Source: Bacillus sp. EAC
GTDB taxonomy: Bacteria; Bacillota; Bacilli; Bacillales; Bacillaceae_G
Assembly (NCBI RefSeq): GCF_002156875.1
Contig: NZ_NCSY01000014.1
Coordinates: 148,177 to 212,176 of the forward strand
DNA: 64,000 nucleotides
Direction: 5' to 3'
In this document: positions 9,391 through 17,724 of the stretch, in pieces
Numbering within the stretch: the first letter of the stretch is position 1
Layout: each line of letters starts with the position of its first letter
Made by a program: the position numbers and the translations under genes
The notes under the pieces: generated by a model
Told to the model about the DNA's origin: nothing
The model's database searches: none
Seen by the model: the letters and a program-made list of their open reading frames with translations, nothing else

Positions 9391-10017
9391 ATGGCAGATT
9401 TTAAAAATATTAATGTAGAAAATATAAATATTGTTGATAAAGATGGAACAGTACGGATGAAACTTTTTAATAATGATAATATTCCACCTGCAATTATGGA
9501 TGGAAAAGACTTTCTTCCCGGTCATAGGCAGGAAGATCCGATAGCTGGATTAATGTTTTATAACGGAGAAGGTGATGAGTGTGGAGGTCTCATATTTGGA
9601 AGTAAAAAAGATGAAATCGGAAACTATGAATCGTATGCAACATTGACTTTTGATCAGTATAAACAAGATCAAGTTGTACAAATGCATTATATTGATGAGA
9701 ATGGTCAAAGGAATTACGGTTTTTCAGTTTATGATAGACCTAATACACCTTTACCAGAACTTATTGAAAAAACACACAGTCTACAAAATTCCGATCTAAC
9801 TGAAGAGGAAATGGATAAAGAGTTAGAAAAAGTTTGGGAAGGTAATACGCCTCGTGCGTTTATGGGGAAAAATTCAAAGGGAGAAGTTACGGTTCAGCTT
9901 TCAGACAGTAAAGGAAAACCTCGAATCAGAATGGTAGTAGATGAAAACGATATTCCCCGTATGGAAATTTTAGATGGAGATGGAAAAGTTACTTATAAAA
10001 TTCCGCCAGAATTGTAA
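9391..10017 (+). CDS. Hypothetical protein with paired beta-motif ends
   Basis: 208 residues, acidic, soluble and without a signal peptide. Both ends carry a similar motif: INIVDKDGTVRMKLFN near the start, and VQLSDSKGKPRIRMVVDEN then RMEILDGDGKVTYKI near the end. Two related beta-hairpin units therefore seem to flank a central region (GLMFYNGEGDECGGLIFG, NYGFSVYDRP). Similar hypotheticals occur in Bacillaceae, but I cannot attach a function. AGGAGG precedes the ATG. Copy 5 of the dispersed element follows by 30 bp. Confidence 0.75.
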   Translation: MADFKNINVENINIVDKDGTVRMKLFNNDNIPPAIMDGKDFLPGHRQEDPIAGLMFYNGEGDECGGLIFGSKKDEIGNYESYATLTFDQYKQDQVVQMHYIDENGQRNYGFSVYDRPNTPLPELIEKTHSLQNSDLTEEEMDKELEKVWEGNTPRAFMGKNSKGEVTVQLSDSKGKPRIRMVVDENDIPRMEILDGDGKVTYKIPPEL

Positions 10018-10045
10018 ATTACTCTTATTGGATTACTTTCCTATA

Positions 10046-10112
10046 CTCAGTTAAGGCATGCGTTAGTTTAACAATAGCTAGGAGCTGAGCAATCAGTTCC
10101 TATTTTACATTC
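10046..10112 (+). repeat. Dispersed palindrome-hairpin element, copy 5
   Basis: AGTTAAGGCATGCGTTAGTT is followed by ACAATAG and the hairpin AGGAGCTGA-gcaa-TCAGTTCCT, then TATTTTAC. It sits 30 bp after the preceding gene's stop. The stem is specific to this copy. Confidence 0.7.
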
Positions 10113-10180
10113 TGACAATTTAATTAAATAATGGGTAAGTAATCTTAATATTAATAGATTACTATTTTAGGAGGATAAGA

Positions 10181-10735
10181 ATGTTAGAAAGAAGATTTGG
10201 AGACCGTTCTAAATGGAAGCGTGTTTTAAAAAGAAGTTATTTACAATCGTTTTTAAATACGAAGGAGTTTAAAGGATATGTAACTTGATTAAATATTGAA
10301 AAAGTCTCCGAGCCATTAATTGTTCAATATAAAGAAAAAGAGGTATGTATTGTTAATGACGGATTTAGTTGGCTCCAGCACTTCCCTTCTGATGAGCATT
10401 ATTCTCTAACTACAATGTTTAATTTTGACGGAGAAATTGTTCAGTGGTATATCGATATATGTTATCGAAATGGCATCGAAAACGGTGTACCTTGGATGGA
10501 TGATTTATATTTAGATATTATTGTTCTTCCGACTGGAGAAGTTTTTTTAATAGATATAGATGAACTTGAGGATGCCCTAAATACTGGAGTTATTGATAGA
10601 AATCTCTATAATTTGGCTTGGGATGAAGCGAAAAGAATAAAAAAATTAATAGAAAACGGGAATTTTGATTTACTTAAATTTTCAAAAAGACATAAAGATA
10701 TTCTTGCCAACAAAATAACTTGTTGTAACTTATAG
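10181..10735 (+). pseudogene. DUF402 family gene with one in-frame stop
   Basis: From ATG 10181 (after AGGAGGATAAGA) the frame reads MLERRFGDRSKWKRVLKRSY and continues to FKGYVT, where TGA at 10286-10288 interrupts it. The same frame then continues without a break to 10735: LNIEKVSEPLIVQY, GFSWLQHFP, NFDGEIVQWYIDIC, GVPWMDDLYLDIIVLPTGEV and so on. This is the complete DUF402 architecture (about 184 codons), so a single nonsense change separates it from an intact gene. The downstream part alone could start at ATG 10415 but would lack part of the barrel. Sequencing error or true decay cannot be separated here. Confidence 0.85.
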
Positions 10736-10809
10736 GCCTGACACAGGAATTAATTGAATAGTGTACGTTACAATATTTAATTTAAGCTAGCTAAAAGGAG
10801 ATAACCTTT

Positions 10810-11205
10810 TTGAGAAATAGAGGATCTGCAATAATAATTGAACATCAAAAAGTTGTTTTGATTAAAAGAAATAGAAATAATTGTGTTTATTATGTATTTC
10901 CAGGTGGAGGAATTGAGGAAGGAGAAACACCTGAACAGACAACGAAAAGAGAAGCATTTGAAGAATTAGGAGTTAAGATCAATGTTAAAGAATGCATTGA
11001 AAAGGTTGAATTTAATGGAATGCAATATTTTTTCTTATCTGAAATAATTGAAGGAGAAGTTGGTTCTGGTGAGGGTGAAGAATATACCGAAATAAGTAGG
11101 GATAGAGGTACATATCAACCTATTTGGATGGAAATAAAACAGCTTTCTTCAATTGATATCAGACCTAAAGAGGTAGCAGTTAAAATTCAATCCTTATTGA
11201 ACTAA
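10810..11205 (+). CDS. Nudix hydrolase
   Basis: 131 residues. The Nudix box is complete, starting GGGIEEGETPEQTTKREA and ending FEELGV, and matches Gx5Ex7REUxEExGU. The family hydrolyses nucleoside diphosphates linked to another moiety. The substrate here is not predictable. The start is TTG 10810, 9 nt after AAAGGAG. No ATG fits. It is a single gene between its own flanking gaps. Confidence 0.9.
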   Translation: MRNRGSAIIIEHQKVVLIKRNRNNCVYYVFPGGGIEEGETPEQTTKREAFEELGVKINVKECIEKVEFNGMQYFFLSEIIEGEVGSGEGEEYTEISRDRGTYQPIWMEIKQLSSIDIRPKEVAVKIQSLLN

Positions 11206-11320
11206 ATCATACTTTTGATACAGATATTTAAAGAAGAAAAGGAATAAAACTCATAAAGGGATTATTCAACCTAACATTAATATGATTAAATTAGGATTAA
11301 TCCTTAAAGGAGTGACATAG

Positions 11321-11737
11321 ATGGCTGAAGTTAAAAGCAAAATGGGTATTAAAAAGAACCTTATTTTATTATTGGTTTTAATTTTAGTATTTATTTTTTT
11401 AGCTATAAGTGCCCCAAAAGTACAAAATACATATAAACCAACTTTACAAGGAACTTATCTATGTGAAAAGCTTCCTTTTGCAACTTTAGTATTTGATGAA
11501 AAAGATGATCATGCTTTTTATTATTATAATTTTACCGGATCAGACGAAGTAACTGAAAAAGGGAAGTACTCAAAAGAAACAGATAAAACGTATGTTATAG
11601 ATAGTAATTCATTTCAGAATGTAATAATCAACTATGATGGAAAAGGTCGATCTTTTAAAATCCATATTAACAATGGAATATATGTATTTAAACAATTTAG
11701 TCCATTGCCTTCGATTATTACTAACAATTATGAATGA
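11321..11737 (+). CDS. Small membrane-anchored hypothetical protein
   Basis: 138 residues. A short basic start is followed by one hydrophobic helix (NLILLLVLILVFIFLAI, residues ~14-30) and an extracellular domain of about 100 residues with GTYLCEKLPFATLVFDEKDD and GKGRSFKIHINNGIYVFKQF. No lipobox and no AxA cleavage site are evident, so it is probably anchored rather than released. The external part looks like a small beta-barrel. Function unknown. AAAGGAGTGA precedes the ATG. Confidence 0.75.
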   Translation: MAEVKSKMGIKKNLILLLVLILVFIFLAISAPKVQNTYKPTLQGTYLCEKLPFATLVFDEKDDHAFYYYNFTGSDEVTEKGKYSKETDKTYVIDSNSFQNVIINYDGKGRSFKIHINNGIYVFKQFSPLPSIITNNYE

Positions 11738-11803
11738 TAGATTCTGAATATCAATTAAAGTTCAAATTATACTAATTTGTTTAACGGGATAATAATTCCT
11801 TAT

Positions 11804-11900
11804 GCAACTAACGCATGTTCTAGTTACATAACAAAATCGGCTGTTAATCGGTCAGTTTATTCCACTAAATGGCAAGATAGTTAAATAAGGATATGATAAA
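11804..11900 (+). repeat. Dispersed palindrome-hairpin element, copy 6
   Basis: GCAACTAACGCATGTTCTAG is followed by TTACATAACA and a weak hairpin CGGCTG/CAGTT, then a tail ending in GTTAAATAAGGA, which matches the right end of copies 1 and 7. It lies about 65 bp after the small membrane-protein gene. Confidence 0.6.
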
Positions 11901-12045
11901 ATTAGAATTATTGATAATTGTATTTACAAAGTTAATAAGCATCATGAAGAAGTACATGAAATAAAAAAAAATAATAATATAAAAAATTGCTACAAACTAC
12001 AAAACTCCTATTAAGTGAAATAACTGTAAAGGAAAAAAACAAAAT

Positions 12046-12501
12046 ATGAACAGACTTTTAAAGATAATTACATTAATTATAATCCTTTTAGTTGTTTTAT
12101 TTTATCTTAAAAATACAAAGACTAAAGTATTAAAAGAGAACATCAGTTTAAAAAACAATATTGCAACAATCGTTAATTCTAGAAATTCAATCGACTTTGC
12201 AAAAGAAACAGATTTCCAATGGGATGAAATGATCATTTTTCCTCCTTACGCTCAATTAGAAACAGATTTTAAAAAGCTTAAAATAAAAACAAATGTTAAA
12301 AAAATCCAAACACCAATTGAATCAAATGATGGTATAAATCTTATCGTGTATACTAAAAATCATAAAATTGTTTCTTATGTAAACAATAGACGAGATAAAG
12401 GAGATTTTCCGTTTACTAACAATAGAATTTTCACTAATAAGAATGCAAAATTTAAAATTATTAAAGATGAAAATGGATGGATAAAATTTGTTGATAATTA
12501 A
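12046..12501 (+). CDS. Small membrane-anchored hypothetical protein
   Basis: 151 residues with an N-terminal helix (IITLIIILLVVLFYL, residues ~7-21) and a lysine-rich outer domain. The domain includes FQWDEMIIFPPYAQLETDFK and GINLIVYTKNHKIVSYV. The WDxMxxFPPY phrase recurs in Bacillus small exported hypotheticals. No enzymatic motif was seen. Upstream AAAGGA is a modest ribosome binding site. The gene is markedly A+T-rich. Copy 7 of the dispersed element follows about 105 bp downstream. Confidence 0.75.
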   Translation: MNRLLKIITLIIILLVVLFYLKNTKTKVLKENISLKNNIATIVNSRNSIDFAKETDFQWDEMIIFPPYAQLETDFKKLKIKTNVKKIQTPIESNDGINLIVYTKNHKIVSYVNNRRDKGDFPFTNNRIFTNKNAKFKIIKDENGWIKFVDN

Positions 12502-12606
12502 AATGTAAAAACAAAGAATTGGTGTATGAAAAGTGCCGCTTCTTTGATATCTAGAAGATTTTAACTTAAAAAGGATCTACCTCGGAAGATTCTTTTAGGT
12601 TCTTTT

Positions 12607-12694
12607 ACAACTAAAGAATGCGTTTGTTGAAGAATATGAGCTGCTAAAAAGCGGCTTTTTTTATTGAAATAATGGAAGTATGGGTGAATAAGAA
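12607..12694 (+). repeat. Dispersed palindrome-hairpin element, copy 7
   Basis: CAACTAAAGAATGCGTTTGTTG (12608-12629) is followed by AAGAATAT, the hairpin GAGCTGC-taaaaa-GCGGCTTTT and the tail ATTGAAATAATGGAAG ending in GGTGAATAAGAA. Order and spacing are the same as in copy 1, but the stem differs. Confidence 0.8.
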
Positions 12695-12739
12695 CTGTTA
12701 GAATGGAGATAAAATCTTAATTGGTATGAGGAGAATGAA

Positions 12740-13123
12740 ATGTTAAAAAAAATGAAGGATTGGGCGAGGAATTTAAAACGACAAATATTTGTTCTTTACT
12801 TTGCTTGTAAAGATGAAAGAGTACCTTGGTATGCGAAAGTATTTACAGCATGTGTAGTAGCGTATGCATTTAGTCCGATTGATCTAATTCCTGATTTTAT
12901 ACCAATTTTGGGTTATTTAGATGATGTGATTCTTATTCCATTAGGAATAATGATTGCTTTAAAGATGATACCAAAGAATGTAATAACTGATTGCGAAGTG
13001 AAGGCTGAAGAAATGATGAAAAACAGTAAGCCAAAGAACTGGATTGTCGGTTCAATAATCGTATTGATCTGGGGCATAATTTTAATATGGGTTAGTTTGA
13101 TTATTTATCGTTTATTTAAATAA
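12740..13123 (+). CDS. YkvA-like DUF1232 membrane protein
   Basis: 127 residues. The DUF1232 signature is complete: VPWYAKVFTACVVAYAFSP, IDLIPDFIPILGYLDDV, then ILIPLGIMIALKMIP. A further C-terminal helix (residues ~100-122) follows. YkvA-type proteins are short membrane proteins of unknown role. AGGAG precedes the ATG. Confidence 0.92.
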   Translation: MLKKMKDWARNLKRQIFVLYFACKDERVPWYAKVFTACVVAYAFSPIDLIPDFIPILGYLDDVILIPLGIMIALKMIPKNVITDCEVKAEEMMKNSKPKNWIVGSIIVLIWGIILIWVSLIIYRLFK

Positions 13124-13151
13124 CGCTTTCGGTAGTTCAATAGCTTGAGTT

Positions 13152-13271
13152 ATGTTTGAGTATGATGATTTAAAAAAGAGATATGAAGGAAAAGAAATGG
13201 ACGATTATAGGGAGGCCAAAAACGAATTCTTCAAAAGGCTAATGCATTCTCCTGAATATAAAAAAATGTGA
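13152..13271 (+). CDS. Possible small ORF (39 residues)
   Basis: The frame reads MFEYDDLKKRYEGKEMDDYR, then EAKNEFFKRLMHSPEYKKM. The amphipathic, charged composition looks like real coding sequence, not noise. There is no ribosome binding site and a stop lies two codons upstream, so it may be the surviving end of a longer gene. It sits 28 bp after the YkvA-like gene and just before copy 8 of the dispersed element. Confidence 0.4.
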   Translation: MFEYDDLKKRYEGKEMDDYREAKNEFFKRLMHSPEYKKM

Positions 13272-13309
13272 CAATAGCAATATATTAAATAAAATTATTT
13301 TTATATTAT

Positions 13310-13396
13310 CCAATTAACACATGTGTAAGTTGAAGAACAAGAGTTGCCAATGGCAGCTTTTTTTTGTGCGAGCTAGTAGGATTGTTGAAGAAGGAT
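13310..13396 (+). repeat. Dispersed palindrome-hairpin element, copy 8
   Basis: CAATTAACACATGTGTAAGTTG (13311-13332) is followed by AAGAACAA, the hairpin GAGTTGCC-aat-GGCAGCTT with eight T, and the tail GAGCTAGTAGGATTGTTGAAG. This is a well-kept copy. Confidence 0.8.
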
Positions 13397-13453
13397 TTTC
13401 CAAATTTTGGTTGAAACATAATAACAAGAATTTGAATTGAAAGTGGGAGTTAT

Positions 13454-14110
13454 ATGAAAAGGAATGAACTAGTATCGGAAATCGCAAATAGGATCTTAAG
13501 GTTAAACCTTACTCATCCTATTAGAGTCGGTGTTAGCGGAATAACAGCATCTGGCAAGACAACGCTTGCTAATGAACTCATGGAAGAACTTCGGGTTAGA
13601 AAGATAGATGTCGTTAGGACAAGCATTGATAATTTCCATAATCCGAGAAATGTACGATATAGACAAGGGAAGGAATCAGCTATTGGTTATTACGAGGATG
13701 CCCACGACTACAATTCGTTTAAACAGAAACTTTTAATTCCGTTAGGACCAGGGGGGAACCTTCAGTATCAACCGATCTCTTTAGATTTAGAAAAGGATGA
13801 ATATATAAGTTCAGATTCAAAAGTAGCTAAAAGAGATTCGGTTTTTGTTATAGATGGTACGTTTCTTTTCAAAAAAGATTTAAGCAATCTATTTGATTAT
13901 AAAATTCTTGTTAACACTGACTTTGATTTAGCAAGAAAAAGAGGTGCTAAAAGAGAAGAAGTGAATTTTGGTAGCTATGAAAAAGCTGAAGAAATGTTTC
14001 TAAATAGGTATCACGCTGCTTCTAAATTGTATTTAAATCAACATTTACCTCAACTAAAAGCGGATGTAATCATTAATAATGATGATTTAGATAATCCATA
14101 TTTTGTTTAA
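13454..14110 (+). CDS. Uridine kinase-like P-loop protein
   Basis: 218 residues. The P-loop GVSGITASGKTTLANEL (about residues 27-43) is followed by TSIDNFHNPRNVRYRQG and YYEDAHDYNSFK, then DSVFVIDGTFLF. This order is typical of the uridine kinase/phosphoribulokinase family in its short Bacillus form. It probably phosphorylates a nucleoside or a related small molecule. Copy 9 of the dispersed element begins 12 bp after the stop. Confidence 0.85.
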   Translation: MKRNELVSEIANRILRLNLTHPIRVGVSGITASGKTTLANELMEELRVRKIDVVRTSIDNFHNPRNVRYRQGKESAIGYYEDAHDYNSFKQKLLIPLGPGGNLQYQPISLDLEKDEYISSDSKVAKRDSVFVIDGTFLFKKDLSNLFDYKILVNTDFDLARKRGAKREEVNFGSYEKAEEMFLNRYHAASKLYLNQHLPQLKADVIINNDDLDNPYFV

Positions 14111-14121
14111 AAGAAAATTCT

Positions 14122-14183
14122 TGTTCAACTAATGAATACAATAGTTCAACAAAAAAAGAGTTACCAAAAGTAACTCTTTTTTA
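14122..14183 (+). repeat. Dispersed palindrome-hairpin element, copy 9
   Basis: GTTCAACTAATGAATACAAT, then AGTTCAAC, then a perfect terminator hairpin AAAGAGTTAC-caaaa-GTAACTCTTTTTT. The inner part of the palindrome has diverged, and the terminator stem is fully paired. Confidence 0.75.
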
Positions 14184-14338
14184 CACATATATAGTTAACT
14201 AATAAAAATATTTTGCAGACATTTTACAGTTTAACGACTGTTATAGGCCAAACCACATGATTAAAGTAAATGGAGGTATAGTAAAATAAGAAGATGTAAT
14301 TCTTGAATTTGGTGGATTAGATAAAAAGGAGTGAGCAA

Positions 14339-14656
14339 ATGAAGATATATTTACTAGCTTTATCAATATTTCTTATAGGTGTATGTATTGTGATAGGAAG
14401 TTGGATTATCCCAAATTTAAAGCCTTAAACCGGAAGTGACAAAATCGACTGTTCAGGATCAACTACTTACACAGTCAGAATTAGGTAAATATTTAGGATT
14501 AAGTAAAATAGAAATTCTAAAATTAACTGAGTTACGCGATGGTGAGAATAGTTATACAAGTGAACTGCCACATATAAAAATCGATCTAAGTATGATTATC
14601 CAAAGCCAGCGATCGATAAATGGTTGTTAAGCGTGGAATTAACAACTATCGCTTAA
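14339..14656 (+). pseudogene. Membrane-anchored helix-turn-helix protein, two frameshifts
   Basis: Three overlapping pieces in different frames add up to one known layout. ATG 14339 (after AAAAGGAGTGAGCAA) gives a single membrane helix, MKIYLLALSIFLIGVCIVIG, ending at 14428. The next frame carries LLTQSELGKYLGLSKIEILKL and LPHIKI, an excisionase/MerR-like helix-turn-helix. A third frame then gives SKYDYPKPAIDKWLLSVELT, ending at TAA 14654-14656. The shifts lie at about 14419-14426 and about 14580. Similar intact one-helix plus HTH_17 proteins occur in Bacillus. Decay is the simple reading. Confidence 0.7.
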
Positions 14657-14840
14657 CTATGTAAATAATGAATATAATTTATTCCAAGTAATGAAGTTTT
14701 CTAATTAAACTAATGCTGATTTAGTTAGAAATCAGTGTAGTTTCTAGGACAGCAATGTTTAATAAGCAGGATAATACAGATGAAAATAGAATCTATGATA
14801 ATTAAACTCTTTTTTAATAATCTGTTTTTAGGAGTATTTT

Positions 14841-15137
14841 ATGAACATAACTTTAAGGCAATTAAGTAATAGTTTATTTAGAAATAGAATAAAAGAAATA
14901 GTGGTCATTCAGTTGCTATTGATGATTCCGTTGATAGTTAATTTTATTGTAATATTGAATTCTAATAGTATAAATTATTTAAGCAATGGCATATTTGATA
15001 TGATAATAGCGGTACATAACTTACTTCTTTGTATTGAACAGTTTATTTTGAAAAAGAAGGGTATTGGTATTGTTTTTTTAATCCTAACAATTCTTTTTTT
15101 GAATTCAGGAATACAAAGTTTTAATTTATACTTTTAA
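14841..15137 (+). CDS. Small three-helix membrane protein (paralogue A)
   Basis: 98 residues. It has an N-terminal amphipathic stretch (LRQLSNSLFRNRIKEI), two or three hydrophobic segments, and a central NLLLCIEQFILKKKG before the last helix. The same layout occurs in the 99-residue protein at 15886 (LLSSLENKILKKK), so the two are distant paralogues. Function unknown. TTAGGAG precedes the ATG. Copy 10 of the dispersed element follows by about 40 bp. Confidence 0.65.
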   Translation: MNITLRQLSNSLFRNRIKEIVVIQLLLMIPLIVNFIVILNSNSINYLSNGIFDMIIAVHNLLLCIEQFILKKKGIGIVFLILTILFLNSGIQSFNLYF

Positions 15138-15178
15138 GGAAAATTAAGTAATATTGGTAGTGGTGATAGTTTTCATTA

Positions 15179-15235
15179 TTCAACTAACGCATGCATACAT
15201 TAGTTGAGTAACAAGAACCACAATTGTGGCTAATT
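15179..15235 (+). repeat. Dispersed palindrome-hairpin element, copy 10
   Basis: TTCAACTAACGCATGCATAC, then ATTAGTTGAG, then TAACAAG and the hairpin AACCACA-at-TGTGGCT. The palindrome arms match copy 1 with a four-base insertion at the centre. Confidence 0.8.
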
Positions 15236-15274
15236 AAATTACAATTTACAATGATGAATAAATTGAAATAGAAA

Positions 15275-15303
15275 AAGACTGATTCTTAAATTTGAATCAG
15301 TCT
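15275..15303 (-). terminator. Bidirectional terminator
   Basis: Perfect stem AAGACTGATTC / GAATCAGTCTT with a 7-nt loop. The A-run on its left gives a U-run on the minus strand. It serves the leftward gene at 15329. Confidence 0.8.
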
Positions 15304-15328
15304 TATTACTATTTTCTTCATTTACATA

Positions 15329-15598
15329 TTAATACGGTGTAGGTAATGGAGTACCTGGTGGTCTCCACCAAGATTCTACAGTTTTCCAAGCAGTATTATA
15401 GTCGTAACCTTTTCCCATTAAATATCCAATGGCAACTGCTTCTGTCATTGCATGTTGATAGCCAAGGTGTTGGGCTTCACGTAATCCATGACTAATAGCT
15501 GGATTTAATAATGTTAGAGTTTGTTGTGGAGATATTGCTTGCTGTGGATTTCGATAATAATCATCATAAGTATATGGATATTGGTTATAAAAGTTCAT
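15329..15598 (-). CDS. Hypothetical protein with Tyr-rich N-terminus
   Basis: 89 residues. The start is rich in Tyr and Asn (MNFYNQYPYTYDDYYRNPQQ). A helical part then holds LLNPAISHGLREAQHLGY and HAMTEAVAIGYLMGKGYDYN, and the end is TAWKTVESWWRPPGTPLP. No signal peptide. Short Tyr-rich proteins of this sort in Bacillus are often spore- or coat-associated, but that is only a guess. AAGGAGAG precedes the ATG on the minus strand. Confidence 0.7.
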   Translation of the reverse strand: MNFYNQYPYTYDDYYRNPQQAISPQQTLTLLNPAISHGLREAQHLGYQHAMTEAVAIGYLMGKGYDYNTAWKTVESWWRPPGTPLPTPY

Positions 15599-15717
15599 AT
15601 TTACTCTCCTTTCATTTATTTAAAGTAATTGTAATATGAAATTATGAGCTTTCGATTTTTAATATATGTAGATTTGGGTGTATGTGGAATAGGCTATTAG
15701 CACGTCTTCTACTTTTT

Positions 15718-15790
15718 TTAGGTAAAATAACTAAAAAGTGGTTCCACTTAACCCTTGGCTCGTTTTTTTATTGAAGTGACTGGAAATTAA
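15718..15790 (+). repeat. Dispersed palindrome-hairpin element, decayed copy 11
   Basis: The left palindrome is lost (only AAAATAACTAAAA remains). A terminator-like portion GGTTCCACTTAACCCTTGGC and the tail TTTTTTATTGAAGTGACTGG match the family tail of copy 1. Confidence 0.5.
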
Positions 15791-15885
15791 GAAGTTTTAG
15801 AATTGGTAATTATTAGAGATAAAGTGTAAGAGAAACATATGTTAAAATGTAGTATAACTACAAGAAGATTTTTAGGGAGATTATT

Positions 15886-16185
15886 TTGAGAACAATTCAA
15901 AAAAGTTTTACTAATAGATTATTTAAAATCAGTATAAATCAAATAGAACTTACTAAAAGAATATTGACCTTTCCCATTTTCATCTATTTGGTTTATTCTT
16001 TTTGGACTGAAAACGAAAATCATATTTTCCAAGGTTTGTTTTATCTTATATTTGCAACGATATGTTTGTTGAGTAGTCTTGAAAATAAAATTTTAAAAAA
16101 GAAAATAACAAATGATTTTGATGCTTGGTTGTTAGGTGGAATTTTGTTTTTTATTTTTGGAATACTTGAATTGTTCGGTTTTTAG
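15886..16185 (+). CDS. Small three-helix membrane protein (paralogue B)
   Basis: 99 residues. The basic start (RTIQKSFTNRLFKISINQIE) is followed by three hydrophobic segments (about 28-42, 50-66 and 80-98), with LLSSLENKILKKK between the second and third. It resembles the 98-residue protein at 14841 in length, helix order and the E(N/Q)xILKKK loop. The start is TTG 15886 after TTAGGGAGA. Function unknown. Confidence 0.6.
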   Translation: MRTIQKSFTNRLFKISINQIELTKRILTFPIFIYLVYSFWTENENHIFQGLFYLIFATICLLSSLENKILKKKITNDFDAWLLGGILFFIFGILELFGF

Positions 16186-16205
16186 TATTGTAGATCAATA
16201 AAAAG

Positions 16206-16231
16206 AGGATCTCTTCGGAGACCCTTTTTTT
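16206..16231. terminator. Terminator between convergent genes
   Basis: AGGATCTC-ttcg-GAGACCCT with one mismatch and a UUCG tetraloop, followed by a T-run, with an A-run on the other side. It can serve both the rightward membrane-protein gene and the leftward amine oxidase. Confidence 0.8.
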
Positions 16232-16239
16232 ATTGCTGT

Positions 16240-17724
16240 TTAAGTCTGAAAAAATGTTCTTGGTAAGTTGTTGACTTCCCATGCAGCGTGTACTGCGGAC
16301 TCGATTGCACCTTGAATCCAGCCGTGGGTAGATGAAGCATGCTCGCCAGCAAAATGTACTCTTCCTTCAGGTGTGGAAATATATGGAGACAGTTCCAGTG
16401 CCTGATAAGGTTTAAACATTGCGAACGCGCCGCCAGAGAACTGATCACGAAGCCAACTATGCGTCGCCCCAGTTTGAAACTCGCTATATACCTTTTTACC
16501 ATGAATGGTTGCCAAGTTATTCAACGCATATTGCATCCGATCTTCATCTGCTAAACTGTCCCATGGAATCGCATCATCCTCCCATGTATAACTAGCCAAA
16601 ATAACACCTGGTCCAGATGAACCCACATCCCGGCTTGGATATTGAGTATACGTAATTGGGAGATCAGAGGATGTTTTTCCGCCATACATTTCATCGCTTT
16701 CCCAAAATCTATTTTTAAACTGGATGCCGGTTTTGGTAGAACCCACATAGTGAAGCTCACGAATCGCCTTCCATTTCTCATGAGAAAAAGAAGTTACAGG
16801 TTCGACTTCGACAAATTGTAGGACTGAAAATGGAATCGTAATAATCGCAAGATCACCAGTAGTTTGAAAAGACCCCAAGACATTATGCTCTGAATGTATG
16901 GTTACTTGGTTGTTATGCTGGACAATTTTTTTTACCTTATGTCCGTAATGTATATCCGCTTCCAATTGAGGAGCAAATGCATTAGGAAGTTGATCGTTCC
17001 CACCAGTAATCTCATAGAATTGTATATCGGGGGTTAAAAAGACTGCTAACTCACGTAATAGTTCAAGGAAAGCAAGCTCTGGAAATCCCTCTAAAGAAAG
17101 AATAACTTTTAGTATGTCTACGGCACCTTGAGATAAGCTCAGTCCAAATGGATTATTTTTTAAATAAGACTCCATAGAGTATTTATCAAATTTTTCTACA
17201 ATTACTGGCCAATTTTTTATAGGGTCTTGGTTAATAAAATCTGTGACTGGTTTTAATGCATATTGAAGCAATTGAATGGCAGATTTACCTCTTTCATGGG
17301 GGGCTACCAAAAAGCCCAAAATATCTGGGTTCTGTTCATATTCGTATAATCGAGTTTTGATTCCTCTAAGATAGATGATGTCATTAGGGCTCGTGTTGAT
17401 AAATGTATTAGTAGGTAGGTTGAATTTTTTTACATATTCTAAAGTCAACAAATGAGTGTTTGGAAAACGCATTGCACCCGCCTCAAGATACTGCCCATTC
17501 CTAAATTCGGAACGCATCGTATAGACCCTTCCACCCAATCTATCAGAACCTTCTAAAATTGTGACATCGTGTCCTGCTTGCTTAAGCAGTGAGGCGGAGA
17601 CTAGTCCTGCCATACCTGCACCAACAATGATGATTTTCTTTGGGATATCCGTCGGTTTAAGTCCATTTTTGATAATTGAAATCATTTGATCAGTTGATAG
17701 CTCAGGAGTGATGTAACTTGACAT
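16240..17724 (-). CDS. Flavin amine oxidase (YobN / L-amino acid oxidase type)
   Basis: 494 residues. The FAD-binding motif IIIVGAGMAGLVSASLL lies at residues 31-47, followed by LEGSDRLGGRVYTMR. The C-terminal flavin motif region reads GRVHFAGEHASSTHGWIQGA, and YTQYPSRDVGSSG and GATHSWLRDQFSGGAF are further family landmarks. The enzyme oxidatively deaminates an amine or L-amino acid to a keto compound, ammonia and peroxide. It has no signal peptide. It resembles B. subtilis YobN in length and layout. A normal ribosome binding site (AGGAGGTAAG) precedes the ATG. Confidence 0.93.
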   Translation of the reverse strand: MSSYITPELSTDQMISIIKNGLKPTDIPKKIIIVGAGMAGLVSASLLKQAGHDVTILEGSDRLGGRVYTMRSEFRNGQYLEAGAMRFPNTHLLTLEYVKKFNLPTNTFINTSPNDIIYLRGIKTRLYEYEQNPDILGFLVAPHERGKSAIQLLQYALKPVTDFINQDPIKNWPVIVEKFDKYSMESYLKNNPFGLSLSQGAVDILKVILSLEGFPELAFLELLRELAVFLTPDIQFYEITGGNDQLPNAFAPQLEADIHYGHKVKKIVQHNNQVTIHSEHNVLGSFQTTGDLAIITIPFSVLQFVEVEPVTSFSHEKWKAIRELHYVGSTKTGIQFKNRFWESDEMYGGKTSSDLPITYTQYPSRDVGSSGPGVILASYTWEDDAIPWDSLADEDRMQYALNNLATIHGKKVYSEFQTGATHSWLRDQFSGGAFAMFKPYQALELSPYISTPEGRVHFAGEHASSTHGWIQGAIESAVHAAWEVNNLPRTFFQT

